The notes under the pieces were generated by a model. The model was not told the DNA's origin and did no database searches. It saw only the letters and a list, made by a program, of their open reading frames with translations. From positions 62,001 through 126,000 of the forward strand of contig CDRNVI010000033.1 of NCBI GenBank assembly GCA_977017575.1: a stretch of 64,000 nt of DNA, written 5' to 3'. This document shows positions 27,093 through 36,436 of this stretch, in pieces. The first letter of the stretch is position 1. Every line of letters begins with the position of its first letter. The stretch is from Paramoeba atlantica (Eukaryota; Discosea). The position numbers and the translations under genes are program-made.

Positions 27093-27833
27093 ATGAGTCC
27101 TCAACATGTACTGGCAAAGTACTTAGCTGCAGGAGCTCGAAGTACGTCTGCATACTCCATGCGACGTGTGTCTCATCCGTCACGCGTTGTACTCACGAAT
27201 TACCCTTTTCGCACGTATTGCAGTGCTCCTGTACAGAACGAAAATGCTAAGGCTGAACCTAAGCCGAAAGCTCAAGAGCCGAGAAAAGTGGAGCCCCCTC
27301 ATCATGAATCAGTTAAACTGAATGCAGAAACTGAAAAACTTATTGCAGAAAAAGATAAGAGACTCAAAGACCTAAAAGACGAACTTCTCTATGCATTGGC
27401 TGACGCTCAAAATGCTCGAAAAATTGCAGCTGAAGATGTATCGAAAGCAAAAGAATTTGGTATTAAAGAATTTGCAAAGGATATGGTTGAAGTTGTTGAC
27501 TGTCTTGAGAATGCAGTAGGGACGATAGGTAAGCTGAACGTTGAAGACACGGAGCGCTTAAAACATGTTTCTCTTGGCATCTCAATGACCCTTTCCGTAA
27601 TGCTTAAGAACCTTGAACGTCACGGGGTCAATAAAATTAATCTTAAGACCGGAGACGTCTTCGATTACAACTACCATGAAGCCTTGTACAATCATCCAAT
27701 TAAAGCAGAAGAAAAGTTTAAGGATGGCCAAGTTGCTGCTATTGTGAAAACGGGATATATGATTGGAAGCCGTATACTAAGAGCGTCAAAAGTCGGAGTA
27801 GCACAGAAAGCAGAATCTCCGGAAGGGAATTGA
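27093..27833 (+). CDS. MGE1: Mitochondrial GrpE (Hsp70 nucleotide exchange factor)
   Basis: Start at the ATG at 27093 (246 aa). The first 45 residues are basic and Ser/Arg-rich (AAGARSTSAYSMRRVSHPSR), a typical matrix presequence. A long coiled coil follows (about 75-135, LIAEKDKRLKDLKDELLYALADAQNARK), then the GrpE beta domain with YNYHEALYNHP and GQVAAIVKTGYMIGSRILRASKVGVA, the family signature. It releases ADP from mitochondrial Hsp70 during protein import and folding. Confidence 0.95.
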   Translation: MSPQHVLAKYLAAGARSTSAYSMRRVSHPSRVVLTNYPFRTYCSAPVQNENAKAEPKPKAQEPRKVEPPHHESVKLNAETEKLIAEKDKRLKDLKDELLYALADAQNARKIAAEDVSKAKEFGIKEFAKDMVEVVDCLENAVGTIGKLNVEDTERLKHVSLGISMTLSVMLKNLERHGVNKINLKTGDVFDYNYHEALYNHPIKAEEKFKDGQVAAIVKTGYMIGSRILRASKVGVAQKAESPEGN

Positions 27834-28261
27834 CTTTTTTCACTTCTTAATATTTTTTTTGCTTCTTTGGGATGGGCGACATTCCACTATTTATATGCAC
27901 GATGTATACGATCTAGCAAAATGTTGCTTTCGTTCACGAAGCAAACTTATATGGACAAATTTTGCCTACTCCTTCAAACTTGGCTTATTAATGCATTGCT
28001 TTTTTGCAATTTTTTAAGGAGCGCACATCGGAAATACATGTACACTGTATGCGCACTGCAATTAGTACAAGGTGAGATAGCCTCCTTCTACTCTTTTTTT
28101 GTCGCTCATTGTGTTGTCATATTGTGATATTCACTTCGTTGCACATGTTACGAGCCTTCTCAAGTCAATCGAGTTTTATTCTCATTCTTCTGGTCATTTT
28201 TTTGAGTGTATATCATACGACATACATTGTACATTTTATTACTTGCTGTTTTCAGCTGTGA
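27834..28261. other. AT-rich intergenic region
   Basis: No gene is recognised. A short frame at 27867 has no features. A pyrimidine stretch with CAG (gctgttttcag) stands 6 bp before the next ATG. Confidence 0.5.
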
Positions 28262-29005
28262 ATGTGTCGATCTATTGAATATCGAGTACTGCGGAAAGAT
28301 GCGGTGAACCACGAGGGAACCTCACAGCTATGTTTTGCAATGATTGAATGTGTAATTAATACTAAAAGGTTTTGGGAGGAAATAACATTGCACAGCGCAA
28401 CCCTGTGGCATCAATTGCTGTATAAATTTCTCTCCGAGGCAAATGCTTTTATTGTGGACATCGTTAATGTAATAGAAGTCCCTGACGAGAATTTCATTCT
28501 CACTAAGGTCGCAGGCGGCAAAATTACAAAACAAGCTCACTTTGATGTTGTTTTACACTGCCTCTCAAACGATAGTCTCAATCGCGCTAGCTCGTGTGTT
28601 TCAGGAAGTTTGGAGGAATTTATTTCTGAATATAACGGCACAGCGCGTATACGCTGTTCAAGTGGTCACTCCGCCGTGATAAATCTTTCCGGGGAATGCT
28701 ACCGACTTGGAGACACAATCACGGCTCAATGGGTTGGTGGTCAACTCATTGCAGTAACGACGCAGATTGAACAGAATCATACTACTGAAGTCATTCCAGT
28801 CTTGTGTTGCGATTGCAAAGAGCAAATTAGCCATAATAGCGAGTCCGGTCATGGACATACAAAGTGTCCCAGTACAGGAAGGGCACATCCCGTTTTGGGA
28901 GAGTTGCGCTTCGTCGCGCAGAATAGGCGATTGCAGTGGAAAAGAACGACGCAAAACGGTATTGTTTGCGTGGATTTATTCTTTACGAATTCTAAAAAGA
29001 GATGA
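28262..29005 (+). CDS. Hypothetical protein with a Cys/His cluster (247 aa)
   Basis: A full-length frame of 247 codons that I cannot assign. The middle (about 118-170) has beta-rich alternation (RIRCSSGHSAVINLSGECYR, GDTITAQWVGGQLIAVT) that could be a small barrel such as an OB-fold. Near the end CCDCKEQISH, GHGHTKCP and GRAHP could form a zinc site. A nucleic-acid-binding role would fit but is only an inference. Pyrimidine-AG just upstream of the ATG. Confidence 0.65.
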   Translation: MCRSIEYRVLRKDAVNHEGTSQLCFAMIECVINTKRFWEEITLHSATLWHQLLYKFLSEANAFIVDIVNVIEVPDENFILTKVAGGKITKQAHFDVVLHCLSNDSLNRASSCVSGSLEEFISEYNGTARIRCSSGHSAVINLSGECYRLGDTITAQWVGGQLIAVTTQIEQNHTTEVIPVLCCDCKEQISHNSESGHGHTKCPSTGRAHPVLGELRFVAQNRRLQWKRTTQNGIVCVDLFFTNSKKR

Positions 29006-29410
29006 AGAACGCAACAATTCGGAAAGTAATTTTCTTCAGACCTTAATTCTTTTAGATTGAACGCAACAACGCTCCATAGGAGCACGTTGACACTGCTATA
29101 GGCGACTCGCGGTATGTTTTGATTAAGTAATGGACTTCGGATTGATCCGTAGACCAGGGCTCAGGACTTCCTCGATTCAATCATTCCCTGGGGACCTCGA
29201 TTCACTTAACACCTATGCATTAAGCTACATAGTCCCTAAGCACAGTGTCGCTAGACTTTCCTGGATTCTGCGCCTGTTATTTCTGCAATGAAACACTCCG
29301 ACCTTCCCGATGTTTTAGATGCATGATTCTTCCCGATGTAGAACTTTGTAGAAGTTCTCACGACATTATTTTTGAAGACTAAAAACGTACAGCATAGTAC
29401 ATAATAATAA
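29006..29410. other. Intergenic region with a GC-richer segment
   Basis: About 29085-29280 is clearly richer in G+C than its flanks. It has small inverted repeats (CGGATtgaTCCG; CCAGGG at 29154 with CCCTGG at 29186) and a repeated CCTCGATTCA. It could encode a small structured RNA, but it matches no RNA class I know. Confidence 0.3.
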
Positions 29411-30454
29411 ATGACATACTCATATAGGCATAAAAGATTGTTTAATACCCCTCTGATTCATTTATACCGACTCGTAATGTTGACCCTTGAACAAGTTTTA
29501 GCGCGCTCAATGCAATCTCAACGTCGTACAGGAAGGGCAGTAATACAACCCTCACAAGTACTGCAAAATGCTGAATTAAATGCACCAATGGCAAACCTTC
29601 AGAATGCTCTGAATCAAAAGTCGAAGTCTACGATCGAACCTTCCGCGAAGTTACATTCTTCACTAGCTCCTCGTCCGGCAGGCATTAATCTGCATTTGCA
29701 ACATGCTGGTATACTGCAAAACAGTTATGACTTAACTTCGGCTTTGAAGTCCGCTCGTGCTCTGGGGGATTGGGTTACGGCACTTTCTCTGTTTCAATCT
29801 ACTCTTTCTTCATCTGCTCTATATCGAGCTACCGTAGATCATTTTCAAGAAGTGATCAGATGTTTATCTCAGGAAGAAAAATTAGACTACGCTTTGCAAC
29901 TTCTAGTTGAGTATCCTGACCTTCGGTTCAAGACCAAGGAAGCTCCAGGTGTACCCAACTCGAAGAACCAAACTAGAAATCGTTTGTTTGCCGAACATGA
30001 TCGACCTTCTTTCAATACTCTTTTTTCCTCGAAGCAGCGCGTCACTGAAGCTCTTGACGAGGATCAAGGCAGAGATCTTTATCATCGTATAATGAAGGGA
30101 TATCTTGAACAAGGCTTGTGGGAACGTGCGCTTAGTGTAGCTAAAGCAATGGAGGTCCGGGATTTATCCCCCAAAGAGCTTACATACAATTTAATGATTA
30201 CGGCTTTAGATAAAGGGGGTCACTGGCAACAGTGTCTGGATGTCTTTGAAAAAATAAAAAGCGATTTGACTCCAAATGCAGTCACGTATGCTGCTGTAAT
30301 TAGTGCATTGGAAAATGTGCATCAATACGAAAGGGCGAAGGAACTTCTTTCGCAGGCTCCTAAAAAAGACCGGGACGCGATTCTGAGTTCCTATGCTGCC
30401 CTTATCCACGTGTGGTCTGCTCACCACAAGGGTCATAAATCGATTCGGGAGTAG
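29411..30454 (+). CDS. Pentatricopeptide repeat (PPR) protein
   Basis: A 347-aa helical-repeat protein. The clearest PPR units are at about 217-320: LYHRIMKGYLEQGLWERALSVAKAM, LTYNLMITALDKGGHWQQCL (35-residue spacing), TYAAVISALENVHQYERAKE. Earlier helices (about 105-165) are more diverged. PPR proteins bind organellar RNA for processing, stability or translation. The N-terminus (RHKRLFNTPLIHLYRLVM) is basic and hydrophobic, fitting mitochondrial import. A second ATG at residue 23 is a possible start. Confidence 0.8.
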   Translation: MTYSYRHKRLFNTPLIHLYRLVMLTLEQVLARSMQSQRRTGRAVIQPSQVLQNAELNAPMANLQNALNQKSKSTIEPSAKLHSSLAPRPAGINLHLQHAGILQNSYDLTSALKSARALGDWVTALSLFQSTLSSSALYRATVDHFQEVIRCLSQEEKLDYALQLLVEYPDLRFKTKEAPGVPNSKNQTRNRLFAEHDRPSFNTLFSSKQRVTEALDEDQGRDLYHRIMKGYLEQGLWERALSVAKAMEVRDLSPKELTYNLMITALDKGGHWQQCLDVFEKIKSDLTPNAVTYAAVISALENVHQYERAKELLSQAPKKDRDAILSSYAALIHVWSAHHKGHKSIRE

Positions 30455-30681
30455 TCATGCCATCAAGTTTTTTTCCTGTATCATGGATTCTGAAACATGA
30501 CTAACATTTGTGTTGCAAGAAATATTTCTTGCACTTTATCTGTATATACGCAGAATGTCAGGACATTATTGTCAATGAAAGTCCTCGGTATTGAGTACCG
30601 AATGTTGTTCGGGAAAGAACCTTGCTATTCAACGAAGCAGCTAAAAATATTTACAACATTAGACCTCCAATTATTTGTCAC

Positions 30682-31533
30682 ATGAATATTCCCGGTATCA
30701 TTGAATGTCCCACTGGAACCCCACGATCGTGCAAATCTAGTGATCATTCGAAGCGACGCCGCGAGACAGATGCCTCTGCAACAGTAGCTGACGCAACGGA
30801 GCCAATATCTGTAACGAAATCGCACCGTATAATGGCACCTAGTGTAGTAAATTGTGGTGACTTGAATTCCATGGATATGAAGAACATTGGTAAGGAAGTA
30901 GTAAAAAAGTTTACTGGAGAACTGGACACCGCTTTGGCTGAATTTTTAGCCACTTTTCCGACGTATTTCGAGTACTGTACCAAGATGATCTCTACCGTAC
31001 GTGAGTTGAATCCACGGCATGCATCAAAATCAGAAAAATCTCCAGCACGTGCTTCTGAGAATCTTGCTCAAGGATCCATGGAGAACCCGATATTTCCCGA
31101 CAATAGCCTTCTTCTGGTTCATCTCCGGCATCTACGTGGCGCCGCGCATGAACTGATCGTTGTGTTTGATTCTATTCAAGATTGGATATTGGTACATGTG
31201 CCCACTATTAAGGACGAAGACAATTCCGGAGTGGAGGTTCAAGAAACAGTTGTTGCACAGGTTGCAGGCTACTACAAGTTGATCAAGAATGTTTATACCG
31301 AGGAAACGGAGTATCTAAATCGCCGAGGGGAGCTCGAGACATCGATGATGAAGCAACCTAAAACGGTCTCTTGGCGAAAGTCTATTGAGGTTCAAGACGC
31401 CCAAGAGTGGGATGACATTGAGCATTGTTGGAGAGCCTTGGTTCGCGTCGTCATGTTGTGTCAAAATTTGTTAGTTCGAAATATGGAAAAATTAAAGGAG
31501 CCTCGCTCGATGCATCGCACCATGCATATCTAA
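30682..31533 (+). CDS. PSME3: PA28/REG-type proteasome activator
   Basis: Start at the ATG at 30682 (283 aa). The C-terminal part matches the PA28 beta domain: IQDWILVHVPTIKDED, NSGVEVQETVVAQV (the activation-loop region, about 180-193), and NLLVRNMEKLKEPRS close to the end, all with clear counterparts in PA28-gamma. PA28 forms a heptameric ring on the 20S proteasome and opens its gate without ATP. The N-terminus has KRRRE, a possible nuclear signal, as expected for the gamma type. The family is absent from yeast and plants, so it carries some lineage information. Confidence 0.85.
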   Translation: MNIPGIIECPTGTPRSCKSSDHSKRRRETDASATVADATEPISVTKSHRIMAPSVVNCGDLNSMDMKNIGKEVVKKFTGELDTALAEFLATFPTYFEYCTKMISTVRELNPRHASKSEKSPARASENLAQGSMENPIFPDNSLLLVHLRHLRGAAHELIVVFDSIQDWILVHVPTIKDEDNSGVEVQETVVAQVAGYYKLIKNVYTEETEYLNRRGELETSMMKQPKTVSWRKSIEVQDAQEWDDIEHCWRALVRVVMLCQNLLVRNMEKLKEPRSMHRTMHI

Positions 31534-31950
31534 CGATGCTGAAATAGGCGAGAAATATATCGAGTCGTGCATCATTCGCCAGATCAGTGAAATTAATTCG
31601 ATTTTTGCTTGAATAGGCATAGTGTGCGGATACAGTTTACCGTATGTTGCGTATGATTACGTGCTTATACGTACGTGTACGTCATAAAAATTAACATACA
31701 GATTAGGAGAGATATGTTAAGGGCGTTAATAAAAGAGCAGCTTTTGATTCCTTGTGCGATGTAAGCACAATACTAGTAAGCAACAGGATTATTCTACTAC
31801 GTAAAACTAATTTTTGGTGTAATTTTTCCATTCGACTCATTCCTCTCCAACATGATGCAAGTTATCGTTGCTTAATCATTCAAACTGAAAACATATGAAG
31901 CTAACCCACAAATAGCTGACAAGAAATAGTTTGAAACATGTATTGAATCA
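31534..31950. other. AT-rich intergenic region
   Basis: No gene or clear repeat is seen. A run of ACGT-containing words (acgtgcttatacgtacgtgtacgtc, around 31658-31684) is the only noticeable pattern. Confidence 0.4.
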
Positions 31951-32619
31951 ATGGAAGAGGTTGCATTCTGTTTTTATCTAAAATGGGTAGAGCATATTAT
32001 CTTTAATGAAATATCCCTTATTGTAAGCCACCCTTTCATGAAACTTAAATCTGTGGAAAACAGTGAAATTCGCAAAAAGATAGTTGCGGGACGAAAGCGA
32101 ATCAAAGAAGAATCGAAACACAAACGAATTGAAAAACCAAAAGAGCCCTTGGGAGCAGTAGATCGATTTTTGATTTGGGGCATACCGATTTTTGCCACGT
32201 TAGTGCTGTTATCGGAAAAAAAATGTGATTATATTGTTATGGGAGCAATATGGCTTATGGATATATTCGTAATTACTTTTTTGTACACATCAGGGACAAT
32301 TGAGCGCCTCAGTTACGTATTTACGAATGTTGCTCTCATGATGTCTGGAGAGAATTTGCGCAATCTGCACTTGTTACCTCAACTTCTAACACCAGAACAG
32401 TGGGGCGTTGTTTTACCGGCCAATATGGGAGCCCTTTTCTGCATTTGGTTCCTGTGGATTCGTCGAACTTCTGATCCAGTGGATCAATCTCGCAAATGGG
32501 ATGTCACGTTATTAACAATGCTTAGTGCCAACGGAGCGGCCTATGCGTACAAGAACGGCATTACGCTCTACGAGATTGTTCATCGAGCTTCGATTTTGTT
32601 AAGATTAGTTGGAATTTGA
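31951..32619 (+). CDS. Hypothetical multi-pass membrane protein (222 aa)
   Basis: A 222-codon frame. After a charged stretch (about 38-66, KKIVAGRKRIKEESKHKRIE) come hydrophobic segments at about 72-87, 93-112, 147-166 and a weaker one near the C-terminus, so three or four membrane passes. No family is recognised. The short charged segments between the helices and lack of a signal peptide suggest an organelle or ER membrane protein. The function is unknown. Confidence 0.65.
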   Translation: MEEVAFCFYLKWVEHIIFNEISLIVSHPFMKLKSVENSEIRKKIVAGRKRIKEESKHKRIEKPKEPLGAVDRFLIWGIPIFATLVLLSEKKCDYIVMGAIWLMDIFVITFLYTSGTIERLSYVFTNVALMMSGENLRNLHLLPQLLTPEQWGVVLPANMGALFCIWFLWIRRTSDPVDQSRKWDVTLLTMLSANGAAYAYKNGITLYEIVHRASILLRLVGI

Positions 32620-32690
32620 CCCACTGGAAGTAAGGGAAGAAAGATTTATATAGCTAATACATCGGTTAAAAACATGTGACACATGCTGTA

Positions 32691-33110
32691 CCCCCCACTT
32701 ATTTGTTACACCCACATTTGTAGCTCCACCCCCCTACTTATTTGTACTTTTTGACGAAGCCTGAGAGATTTTTGACGGAGCCGAATTTTTCTTTTGATGG
32801 AGGGGGGCAGGCTAGTTTTTCTTAGTGGGCTTGCATCTGGGCAAAACCCAAAGTGGGGAAGTGAGGTCCGGACCTCCTCGTGGTCTTCCCTGGCACTACC
32901 ATGTTACTGATGGTATTAACGCTGACCTAAGAACATTCGCAACCAGATATTTTGAAGTATACAATGTACATGACATTGTTTACAACCTCTGCCTCTTTCT
33001 TCTTTATGGTGTGCGGGTGAGGTGAATCGAGGCGGGTGACAAATTCTCAAAAAAAGGTGTCTATGGTCGATGAAAGGCTTGCCGGCGATTTTCATTTTCG
33101 CCATGGGGTG
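32691..33110. mobile_element. Degraded C-run element, related to the 3399-3729 copy
   Basis: Starts with two C6 motifs (32691, 32730) each followed by (T)ACTTATTTGT, then TTGACGAAGCC as in the 3399 copy, and a 75-bp segment (32853-32928) about three quarters identical without gaps to 3533-3609. In both copies that segment can be read as GEV-x-x-GPPRGL-x-WH-...-ADL. No right-hand inverted end is clear, so the element is partial or older. Confidence 0.5.
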
Positions 33111-33121
33111 TGATTAACCTA

Positions 33122-33173
33122 GTCGTTAAGCCCAGTGATCTAAGGTGGTTGGGTTCGATTCCCACTAACGGTA
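33122..33173 (+). pseudogene. tRNA-like relic (Leu/Ser type) lacking the anticodon arm
   Basis: GTCGTTA (33122-33128) can pair with TAACGGT (33166-33172) as an acceptor stem. CCCAGTGATCTAAGG resembles the D-arm of tRNA-Leu (GCCGAGTGGTCTAAGG). GGGTTCGATTCCC is a perfect T-arm/B-box. The D-arm runs directly into the T-arm: about 30 bases with the anticodon and variable arms are missing. It cannot be a working tRNA. It may be a pseudogene or the head of a SINE-like element. Confidence 0.5.
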
Positions 33174-33684
33174 TTTTCGTACGGCTACATAGGGAGGAGC
33201 CGAGAATCGTGGGAGGTTCAAATATCATATCTGGACGATATCTGGACAGACAATTTTGTCAGTCCTTCTGTGAGGTATGACATAAGAGTATTTTCGGTGC
33301 GCTTTCCAAGCCGCCACGCAGTTGGAACCTGTATGAAACCCACATGTACATGTATGGTGAATTTATGAAACAGATATTATGTAACGCCTCTTCTTATTTT
33401 CATGATGATTCCACTTAGACTATCTTGTTTGATTTTGAATTGAAACAATCTTTGCAGCATACCTGAATTTCTACTAATGGGCTAAACTTGCCTTTTGTTG
33501 AAGGAATGACCTTCTGCCACAGCAATTGAAATATAAGCTTCACATGAGGCATGATATTTTTTTGATGCACACTATACAGTAAAGATATGAGGGTTCATAC
33601 TCATCCATAGGTTGTTTAATTTGCAATTTCTTACTTAAACTGTCGCCAGAAGCAATTCTCCGCTTTAGGAATTAGAACGTTTAC
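33174..33684. other. Intergenic region
   Basis: Includes a doubled ATATCTGGACGATATCTGGAC motif at about 33226-33247. No gene is seen before the RFC1 start. Confidence 0.4.
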
Positions 33685-35901
33685 ATGCCTCCAAAGAAAA
33701 AGTCCAAAAAATCTGTTAGCAAGCCGAAAGATATCAGAACATGGTGCGGAGACTCCGACACGACAACGGAGCTCACGAAGGATGCGAAACGCAGCATATT
33801 GAAATCTAGGTCTCCTGCTCGATCTCCTTCCAAAGAACCTTTACAGGAGCGTGAAAACCATATTGAGCCATCTCACAGCACAGACGAAAGCACATCAGTC
33901 AAAAAGAATTACCGTACCTGTATGGCGTCTCGTAGTCTGCAGGCACGAATTCCAGGAAGTGGCCCTCCGATAAATGGTCATCCTGAGGCATTAACCGGTC
34001 TGACCTTCCTGATCACCGGCCAACTCGATACTCTGAGCCGTGATGCAGCGTCCGATTACATAAAGTCACACTCTGGACAAATGCGTACTGGTGTGACTGG
34101 TCGACTGTCGTACCTCGTTGTAGGGACTGAGCCGGGGGAAGCAAAGATTGCCACTGCGAAGCGACTTAAAACAAAGTGCATTTCAGAGTTTGAACTCTTC
34201 AAACTCGTCCAGAAGCTATCAGAGAATAAACCACAAAACGGAGTTGAATCTAGTACAGAAACTCCAAAGAATCGTTCTGTTCAATCACAAAGCAGCTCTC
34301 GTGGATCTCAGCCATTGAAAATAACAGAAGTACATGATTCAGAAGTCATCGAATGCAAGGATGATCCAATGTGGAGTGAAAAATATCGTCCTGGGAAATT
34401 GTCTGATTTGTGCTATCCAGTTGTAGCCAACAAACTAAAACATTGGGTAGAGAGTAGTGTCATAGGGTCTGAGGGATATTCTAAGAAAGCCGCATTACTA
34501 TCTGGTCCACCAGGGACAGGAAAAACTACGACTGTGCATGTTATCGCAAAGGAGTGCGATTTCGATTTAATAGAGCTAAATGCAAGCGACACTAGGAGCA
34601 GTTCCACGCTACATGAACAGCTTTCTGACGTTGTAGTAAATCAAGGTATAGGCAAGAAGAAAAAATTAATGATTCTTATTGATGAGGTGGACGGATGTGA
34701 TCGAGGCGGAGTTTCTGAGCTGATAAAGCTAATAAAAAAGTCTAAAGTGCCCATTGTTTGCACTTGCAATGATAGGTGGCACCAAAAATTGCGAAGTTTT
34801 CTAAATCATGTCGAGGACTTTAGAGTCACACGAGCTCCTTCTAATGTAATGGCGAATTATATTTCTAAAATCCTTAGGAAGGAAAATGTTGAAATTCCGT
34901 ATGTCGCGCTTCAGGACATTATTTCGATGTCTGGAAACGATTACCGTTCCGTATTGAACAATGTCCAAATGTGGATACGTACACAACATGTGTTCGATTA
35001 TCAAAGCGCGAAAAAAATTGCTCGGTCAAGTCAGAAAGATGACGAATTGAGCCTTTTCACCACTGTGGAGTCATTCTTTGGATCGAACATGAGCAAAAAA
35101 CTTCAGGAATATAGATCGCTTTTCTATACCCAAGATTTGACACCACTTTTTGTACAGGAAAATTATTTACATTACGACCCAAGTGGGATTACTGCAGCAG
35201 CCAGCTACATTGCTCAGGGCGACGTCTTTCAGCGAAAAATATTATCCGAGCAGCGTTGGAGTCTTTCAAATGCTCATTTTTTGTACAGTACTATGCTTCC
35301 GACCTTCGTTACACGCGGGCCGTACAACTCCTTTGCTCCCCCAGGGGTGGCACAGCATTACGATCGGGGACGTCCAGTTAAGTTCCCTTCCTGGCTGGGA
35401 CAGAACAGTGCTCAGACAAAAGCCTCGAACATGATACTTGGAATCATGTCTGAAGGTATCCTTCCACGAAGTTCCTCTGTTGTCGCTACGGAGTACCTTC
35501 CAGTCCTTCGCAGCGCGATAACGGCCCCGCTGGTGCATACCGACGACGATAACCGGAACGCTGCAATAGACAAAGTGTTGAAAACGATGCAATATTATGG
35601 TCTGAGCAGGGAAGATTGGGATTCAATAGTAGAACTTTCTGCTATAGGGAGCAGATGTCCGGCGCCAGATATTCCCAGTGTATTCAAGAGTGCTTTTACG
35701 AGGTCTTTTAACCAGGCCCATCCATTTCAATCTGCATCGAAGGCGTTATCCTACAGTCCTGTTGATGTTGATGAGGAGGATGAAACTCGAGGAAATGCAA
35801 ACGAGAAAGCAAGCAGTAAAAAGGTAAGCGCCAAAAGGTCATCATCTAAACCAGGTGCTGAAAAGCATTCGAAATCCCGTCGTAAAAAAGCTACAGAATG
35901 A
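33685..35901 (+). CDS. RFC1: Replication factor C large subunit (RFC1)
   Basis: A 738-aa clamp-loader subunit that helps load PCNA at primer ends. A basic N-terminus is followed by a BRCT domain (about 100-175: LTGLTFLITGQLDTLSRDAA, GRLSYLVVGTEPGEAK), then the AAA+ module: YRPGKLSDLCYP, Walker A LLSGPPGTGKTT (about 270-281), Walker B MILIDEVDG (about 329-337), and TCNDRWHQKLRSF. The RFC1 C-terminal domain follows, then a Lys/Ser-rich nuclear-type tail. It is shorter than human RFC1 (about 1150 aa), mostly in the N-terminal part. Confidence 0.95.
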   Translation: MPPKKKSKKSVSKPKDIRTWCGDSDTTTELTKDAKRSILKSRSPARSPSKEPLQERENHIEPSHSTDESTSVKKNYRTCMASRSLQARIPGSGPPINGHPEALTGLTFLITGQLDTLSRDAASDYIKSHSGQMRTGVTGRLSYLVVGTEPGEAKIATAKRLKTKCISEFELFKLVQKLSENKPQNGVESSTETPKNRSVQSQSSSRGSQPLKITEVHDSEVIECKDDPMWSEKYRPGKLSDLCYPVVANKLKHWVESSVIGSEGYSKKAALLSGPPGTGKTTTVHVIAKECDFDLIELNASDTRSSSTLHEQLSDVVVNQGIGKKKKLMILIDEVDGCDRGGVSELIKLIKKSKVPIVCTCNDRWHQKLRSFLNHVEDFRVTRAPSNVMANYISKILRKENVEIPYVALQDIISMSGNDYRSVLNNVQMWIRTQHVFDYQSAKKIARSSQKDDELSLFTTVESFFGSNMSKKLQEYRSLFYTQDLTPLFVQENYLHYDPSGITAAASYIAQGDVFQRKILSEQRWSLSNAHFLYSTMLPTFVTRGPYNSFAPPGVAQHYDRGRPVKFPSWLGQNSAQTKASNMILGIMSEGILPRSSSVVATEYLPVLRSAITAPLVHTDDDNRNAAIDKVLKTMQYYGLSREDWDSIVELSAIGSRCPAPDIPSVFKSAFTRSFNQAHPFQSASKALSYSPVDVDEEDETRGNANEKASSKKVSAKRSSSKPGAEKHSKSRRKKATE

Positions 35902-36436
35902 GATTTTGAATCCCATTTGTTATTAAACCAATTAGGCACATGTCTGCGTGATCAAATTTCTTTGTTCCGTGTTTTGAGATATACAGTACTTCAGCATGTA
36001 CTACAGCACATGAGCGTTAGTTCTGGTCTTGGCCTTCCCTAAATTACCACTACATCCTTTCGAATCTAGATACCCAACGCCAGCGGCGGAAATATAATTT
36101 CAGCGAATAGAATCGAAACCAGTATCAAAAAGCAAGGAAGTAATATCCAGTTCTTTAAGGTCCGTGGTTAGTCGAGATGCTGTTTTGAAATTACGTATGT
36201 CCAAGCGGGCGACTTTGAGTCCTTTCTCCAAGTGGCTCATATCGTAACTTTGTAGCATTTTTTGAATGGTACTTTTTTTGAACGGTACTTCGATGCATTT
36301 CTGGATGCATAAATCACTTTGCTGTGAGCATGTAAGCATCTTAAACTATTCATCTTAAACGAATCTTTCTGCTTTTATTTAGTTTTCTCTCTTTAGCTTT
36401 CTCTTCCTACTCGCCTGCTTTCGACTAATCTTATCA
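35902..36436. other. Intergenic region with an antisense open frame
   Basis: The minus strand has a 79-codon frame (36100-36339) with ordinary amino-acid composition (MLTCSQQSDLCIQKCIEVPF at its start). No domain is recognised, and no other gene in the window lies on this strand, so it is not called. A strong pyrimidine tract with two AG (36367-36420) precedes the next gene. Confidence 0.4.

Noticed and set aside
33122-33173. Functional tRNA gene or a permuted tRNA
   Set aside because: The anticodon arm is missing and the order D-arm then T-arm is not permuted, so no working tRNA can form.
36100-36339. 79-codon minus-strand frame between RFC1 and the RRM gene
   Set aside because: Ordinary composition but no domain, no start context, and it would be the only minus-strand gene of the window; left uncalled.
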